Source: Uranotaenia lowii
Lineage: Eukaryota > Arthropoda > Insecta > Diptera > Culicidae
Direction of reading: 5' to 3'
Length of the DNA: 64,000 nt
Assembly (NCBI RefSeq): GCF_029784155.1
Contig: NC_073693.1
Coordinates: 169,809,104-169,873,103, forward strand
Shown: piece by piece, positions 58,788-64,000 of the stretch
Position numbering within the stretch: position 1 is the first letter of the stretch
How the letters are laid out: every line of letters begins with the position of its first letter
Notes under the pieces: model-generated
Told to the model about the DNA's origin: nothing
What the model saw: the letters and a program-made list of their open reading frames with translations, nothing else
Database searches by the model: none
Program-made: the position numbers and the translations under genes

Positions 58788-60154
58788 CAGATTTTTCAAA
58801 TCTGGCCTTATTAATATTTCTTATGCTGAAATTCTACATATAAATTGAGGATAAAAATTTCAAGTCATATTCTTATGTTTAAATTTCAAATATTCTCTTT
58901 TTATAATTCGAAATGATGAGAATTGAATATGAAAAATCCATCTTATTTTTGTTTGAAATGCAAAACCAAGTTTCGAGTCAGGATTCTATCCCAATGATGA
59001 TCTATACTGAAAATCAAGAACAATCAACTGAGTACATACTTGATATTTTTCCGCAAGTATCCAGGCTAGGCTAATCTGGGATATTTTATCTTAAATCCGT
59101 AATCCGGACATATTGTTTTGATTTTTTTCCCAAAATCCGGTCAATATCCAGGCAAATTTCGGATTATTCCATAAAAAACAAGAAGAAAATCACTTGAAAA
59201 TTTGTTTTATTATAGAAACACATCAGCCGATTGAGAATCGTATTTTAGGCTTCCAAAAAATTCCATCTTTTGGACGAAAGATACATAACTATAAGGTTCT
59301 AAGAGCAAGTTCACTGGTGTTCGGAAAAAGTGGTAGAAATGTTGACACTTATGGCACATTTTGAAAACTTTACCAAGGAAAAACATTTTCAAGATCTTCA
59401 ATTTAGATCGGGCTTCAGTTTTTTTTACAACACGTGTTCTATTTTCGCATGCTGTGATGCAAAAATAGCTCGATTTCTATCACATACGGCTGAAATAGAA
59501 ACAGGGGATATAGGAAAAGACAAGTGAAGCGACGCGAGTGTTTTCAACAGAGTTTTAAAGTGGATTTAAGCGTGTTCCAGTCGCGTTTAAATATCAAATT
59601 CTTGTTTAATCAATAAATGGAATGTTTCTCGTTGTTCTCATTGTGAAATTATAAAATAAAATAACGTGTGATCGGTGCAATTAAGTTTTTTTTTTGGATT
59701 ATGTGTTTTTGCATTTTTGATTTTCTCGGCAGACGCCACGTTTTATTTTGACATTTTATTGAAAAAATGAAAAGAGATGGCGCTTATAAGAAAAAGTTCG
59801 TGTCGTAGCTAGCGAAGGCCCTTCAGTGATCTCATGATGACGTGAATTGGTTCCGGAAAGTTTCACAAAAATTCGTGGAAAAAGTGGCGCTAGTGTATTA
59901 AAATTATGTAAGTTCTGCGATAGGACTGATGATTTCTTCCAAACTGGATTTTGAAACACATCATGGATGTGTTGAACATCAAAAGATAAGTATTCAGTTT
60001 TTTTTTTATTTCCATAATTATTTATTATCATAATTTGAGCAAAGTACTTTTCTGCAAAACTTTATGTGAAAGCAGAAAATCATTTGCAGTTGACCTAATA
60101 ACTTTCGGTTCGGATCCTAACTAACAAAATGTAGAGCCTTTTTGAAAGTTCAAC

Positions 60155-60966
60155 CACAGAGAACAGACGTACAAGCTCGAACAAAAAATCGTCAAAAAAG
60201 TGTGTAAAATTTCAAATGCTATCACCCAAAAAATACGTTAGAAATTGACTACAAACGGTGCCATCTGTTGCGCCGTTCAAAAGTTACAAATCAACTTTAA
60301 AGTGTCCAGTTTTCAAAAAGGCGTAATCGTATATGAACTCACAAAAAATGAATCCAATGTCTCAGTAAATGGACGGCTTTAAAGTATTGCTAAATAAATG
60401 AAACAGACTTACTTTTAACTGGGCGAAATTTCACTTTCTTTATTTTTGCACTACTATGACAGGTAAGATAACTAACAGCTTTGGTATAAGTTTTCGCACT
60501 TCTTGAACAGTAATTTATGTAAGAAAATGCATCACCTATGTCCAGTCAAATACAAGAACATTCTTGACGATCAGTCTTACCCAGTAGTATGATTCTAGGC
60601 ATTTCAAAGCGGGTTACATTCACATATCACTTTAGCACCCAGCTGTTTAAAACTATGTATTTCTAACAAATTTGAAGAAAAAAAATAATTTCTAACTTTT
60701 ATGATTTTTTTTTTTCATGCTACATGGTGAACGTTCGTTCATCAAGTTTCGAACGAAACTTCAACAGCGATTTTCTTGAAGCATGCTAAGCAGCACATAC
60801 GACCTATAGAAAACTGACTGAAACTTAGTCAGCTTTGTTTTGACAGTTCTCTTTGGTGTGTTTGGAGACATCTGGTGGCCCAGCCAAAAGACAAAAATTG
60901 GTTCAAAAAGGGTGTTGGGATTTTTACACAACTTTTGTGAGCTAGCTTGTATGTCTGTTCTCTGTG
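60155..60966. mobile_element. TIR element zeta (812 bp)
   Basis: Inverted ends CACAGAGAACAGACGTACAA and complement of CACAGAGAACAGACATACAA, similarity extending about 70 bp inward. Flanked by GTTCAAC on both sides (60148-60154, 60967-60973). The 7-bp (possibly 8-bp) duplication is compatible with hAT, P or similar superfamilies. No transposase. Confidence 0.7.
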
Positions 60967-60979
60967 GTTCAACCACGTT

Positions 60980-63150
60980 CAACTGCTTAGTTAAGTTTTC
61001 GTTCAATTTGAATCGAGCAATCCAGCAATCGAGCATAGTTGCCAATTTTACACGAAAGTATTCATACATCAAAAAATTTTCATAAGAAGATCCATTTTTT
61101 TTTTCTCACTTTAAACTATGGTCCGAGAAACTTAAACAAAGTGGTTATGCTGATTGGATACGAAAACTACCGAACATAGAATAACAAAATCTGATTGGAA
61201 CTACAACAGTCTATTATTATAATAATGTTTTTGATGAAAACTCATAATTTTATTAGCACTGTGGCGCAGATCGTTGGAGCGTAACAACAAGTTGTAGAAA
61301 AGATATCGTGAAAAAACTAAAAAGTGAATGAGTTTTTTTTTAGAAAACTAATTTAGAGACTCTAAGAAGAAATGCTATTTCCATTATTCAAATTTACCCA
61401 AATGACTTTTTTCAGCTCTCAGTGCTATTGCGCAGCAAATTAACAGTTTTATTTTAAGAAAAATTGATTGATCTAGAATTGATATAGAAACATTTACTTA
61501 TTACCTTTTTTGTTTTATTCCTACTCTAGTTAATATGTAAAATCAAAATAGCAAGAACATTCTTCTCTCTGATATTCAAATTAAAATTTCATTTATTATT
61601 ATCGGTGTCAATGTACTTAGTTAGTTTGTGTTGGCAATTATTTAATCCATTATTGTCATCAAATCAGTAAGTAGCCTAACCAGATCATACACTGCTTTTA
61701 AGTCATTATGATAGAAATCAGTACACCGATATGAGGGTTGAAGCTGGGTAAATGCAATAGCATCAAACGTCGCGTAAAAGGTTAGAAGGGCAATTAGAGG
61801 AGTTTAAAAAATAAAATAAAAGTACATGAACATCTCCACTCGATTATAATTTTATAAAAATTGGAAACCTAGGTAGCGAGATTAATGGTATAATGACCTT
61901 TATTTTATTTTTTTCGGTTATTTCTACAATTTGAATTTTTTCACTTTCAAATCTTTCGCACACAATCATATCTGTCAAACATTGTGAAACTACAGCTGAA
62001 ATGAAACAATTTTTGTCAAATCCTCCAAAACCCATATTAGTTTATCTAGCCTTTTGTATCACTTCAATATTGATTTGGTAACGTTTGTTTTTCCTTTACT
62101 GTTTAGTGGCATTCATTGGATTAGACCAAATTATTTGAGACGAATTATTTTTTCTGTTCATAGTTGATAACAAGCTCAAGCCTTTTTTTTCTCCTTAAAA
62201 AACAAATCAACATGAGGCAACGAGTAGAATTGCACTGATGAATTTTCAAAAACGACCTTCCTCATTTATCACAACTGGCAGCTCATTTAAAATTTCTAAC
62301 GCAACCACCGAGGCGCACGTTATTCATTAACAAAGTTTTAAAATTTCAAAAAATTTCATTATAACTATACTTTGAAGTATAATCGGCTTCTTCATGCTGA
62401 AAGGTTGTTTTTGAAAATACATCAATATAATAGGAACATTAGCTAGGAATACAAGTTAGCTTTGAGAAGATTTGGTGTGAAGAAAAAATGTTTTAACGAT
62501 TATAGAAATACTTCTGTCTTTCAGAAAATTTTCGAGCTTATATCACTGCCTCATAGGTATAAGTAGGAGTTTCCTTAGGAAATATCTAGGAGCATAGGAG
62601 GTGTAGGAAAAACGATCGCACCATTAACCAAAATGGATCCTGATCTAAAAGCCCTTCCCTACTAACAAAACCCTTTCCATGGATATTTGAATATAGATTC
62701 GCAGACGTACAGACGGTTTCCATAGTTGGCGATATTGACTTACCTTTGTTTCTAAATTTTTCAAAGCTAGTAATTGGAATATTTAGGGACAACAGGTTGT
62801 TGATTGAACCTAGAAAGTATCCAACTAATCAACATCCTTTCATGTTTCCCCCATTGACTACTAGGACGTGGCCGGCGCCGCTATTAACCATATTTAAAGA
62901 GAGAGAGCATGAATTTTGTGCAACGAGAATGTACTGCTAATCCCAATCAGCATTCTATTGGCCTTTGCACAAAGTTGATGGCCTCGGTTAATCGCGGAGT
63001 AGCAACCATTGGCGAAGTAGAACTTGTTCTGCCTAGCCACGCCAGCGATCATGGAATTGGAAATGCATAAGTTGAGCAAAAGTCTGATCAAATATTTTAT
63101 CTGAAGTAAAAAAAATGAGCATATCTAAGCATATCATGTTTCGTCATATC
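60980..63150. other. No gene recognised (interior of the 3.7-kb insert)
   Basis: AT-rich with ORFs under 70 codons. The stretch 62860-63090 is somewhat GC-richer, but no protein is recognisable. Confidence 0.4.
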
Positions 63151-63379
63151 TGAATACTTTTTTTTTTGTTTTATAAACATATCTACACAGCGTTTCCAGT
63201 TCGATGATTTAAGGTGGATATGAGTAGTCAACCAAGCTAAGCTAAGCTAAGCATACGGCTGAAATAGAAACAGTACTATAAAAAAAATACAACGCTCAAA
63301 GATCTTGAAAACATTTTTGCTTGGTAGAATTTTCAAAATGTACCACTCAACACGAGTGAACTTGCTCTAAAACTCAATT

Positions 63380-64000
63380 TAAATATTTGTTTTATATTGC
63401 AAGAAGAGTGAAAAAATGCGCAAAATCCTAGCAATCTGTCAAGGTAAGTCTAGTTTTTTGGGATCAGTAAGACTTTTCAAAGTCTTTTTTTTGGGATTAT
63501 ATATTCGGATTTCATAATTCAAACACTATTTGCTCGGGCTTGGACCAGACTGAACCAAGAGCCACGAGAAATAATTTATGGAACAACAGAATTGAACATC
63601 TTACAATTTACATGCGAGAAGAAATAGCGAATATGATTGAACACTATCTCATTGCAGTAAAAAAATAATTTTCGTATCTAAAGAGTTTTATGAACCACCC
63701 TAAAAATGTTTCATTCAAAAGTAGCGCCTTGTAATGTTGTACAACTTTGTCTTGGACACCAAATGTCTTAAACCTAAGGCAAGAGCGCAAATAATTGTTT
63801 CCCGCTAAATTTCATTTCTGGACCACTGTGCTATGGATAGCTTGTATTAAATAATTCTACTTTTCAGTTAAGAAAACGCATAGATTTTGTCTTCGGCACG
63901 GATGCCACGAAGATAGTAAAGTGTCTCTAATAAAACTTACTAATAATAGATTTCGTCTAAATAGAATGAAAAATATTTGTAAACAAAAGTTAAGTGTCTC
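63380..64000. other. No feature recognised
   Basis: AT-rich sequence at the window edge. Confidence 0.4.

Larger units (their letters stand above)
59505..63251 (+). mobile_element. 3.7-kb non-coding insert with 22-bp target duplication and AGCTA tail
   Basis: CATACGGCTGAAATAGAAAC plus AG is present on both sides (59483-59504, 63252-63273). The insert ends AACCAAGCTAAGCTAAGCTAAGC, a short tandem tail as left by target-primed reverse transcription. No RT or other protein is readable in its 3.7 kb, so it may be a retroposed non-coding RNA, a very old LINE, or a composite of several insertions (it includes element zeta). Confidence 0.6.
59302..63368. mobile_element. TIR element theta, split by a 3.7-kb insert
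   Basis: The left part 59302-59504 starts AGAGCAAGTTCACTGGTGTT; the right part 63252-63368 ends with its complement (AACACGAGTGAACTTGCTC). TA lies outside both ends (59300-59301, 63368-63369). Matching internal arms: TTTGAAAACTTTACCAAGGA and, inverted, TTGGTAGAATTTTCAAAATG. Confidence 0.7.

Overview
The window reads as mosquito (Culicidae) nuclear DNA. The evidence is intron-bearing serine-protease exons, a DD37E-type Tc1/mariner family, an RTE-type and several other APE-type non-LTR retrotransposons, BEL/gypsy-like LTR material and many short inverted-repeat elements in AT-rich sequence. Two runs of exactly 500 N (3275-3774 and 37559-38058) are scaffold gaps. Species cannot be read from the sequence; a culicine is my inference.

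The only host gene I can build is a plus-strand secreted protein with an active S1A protease domain followed by a degenerate protease-homologue domain. It has a signal-peptide exon (11306-11411), exon 2 (28453-28623), two alternative-looking copies of a large exon 3 (28756-29617 and 45549-46410, both exactly 862 nt with identical phases) and a last exon (46677-47277). Introns of about 17 kb surround it and are packed with transposons. Beside exon 1 are a broken paralogue of it (9936-10022) and two minus-strand signal-peptide exons (9626-9686, 10969-11029). This suggests a duplicated divergent gene-start module in a tandem protease cluster.

Layout. 1-3274: segmental duplication copy 1, ending at a gap 55 bp before the place where exon 2 would start. 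3775-5195: end of an LTR retrotransposon (minus). 5358-8168: two fused dead LINE fragments. 8183-8600: mariner relic. 9626-11411: signal-peptide exons. 12160-20013: a minus-strand LINE split by mariner A (13773-19271). Mariner A itself holds an AC-repeat-targeted retroposon, an 896-bp (GT)n tract and a hAT-like element, which in turn holds TIR element beta. 19359-28398: duplication copy 2, carrying a 5.8-kb insertion (TIR element alpha with a two-ORF LINE inside). 28453-29617: protease exons. 30544-35263: mariner B with an intact-ORF LINE in its 3' end. 35403-37371: element with a ~147-bp tandem array. 38795-39832: ~1-kb inverted repeat. 40063-45019: an LTR element without gag/pol that contains a 57-bp minisatellite and three short TIR elements. 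45549-47277: protease exons. 50122-57833: a third alpha copy split by a larger DNA element, which is split by an RTE. 58548-58787: near-perfect palindrome. 59302-63368: a TIR element split by a 3.7-kb insert with a 22-bp target duplication.

The most interesting non-genic signal is that TIR elements alpha and beta have different sequences but the same plan. Each has five copies of its own 15-17-bp motif at matching positions and orientations, like iterated transposase-binding sites. I do not recognise either family.
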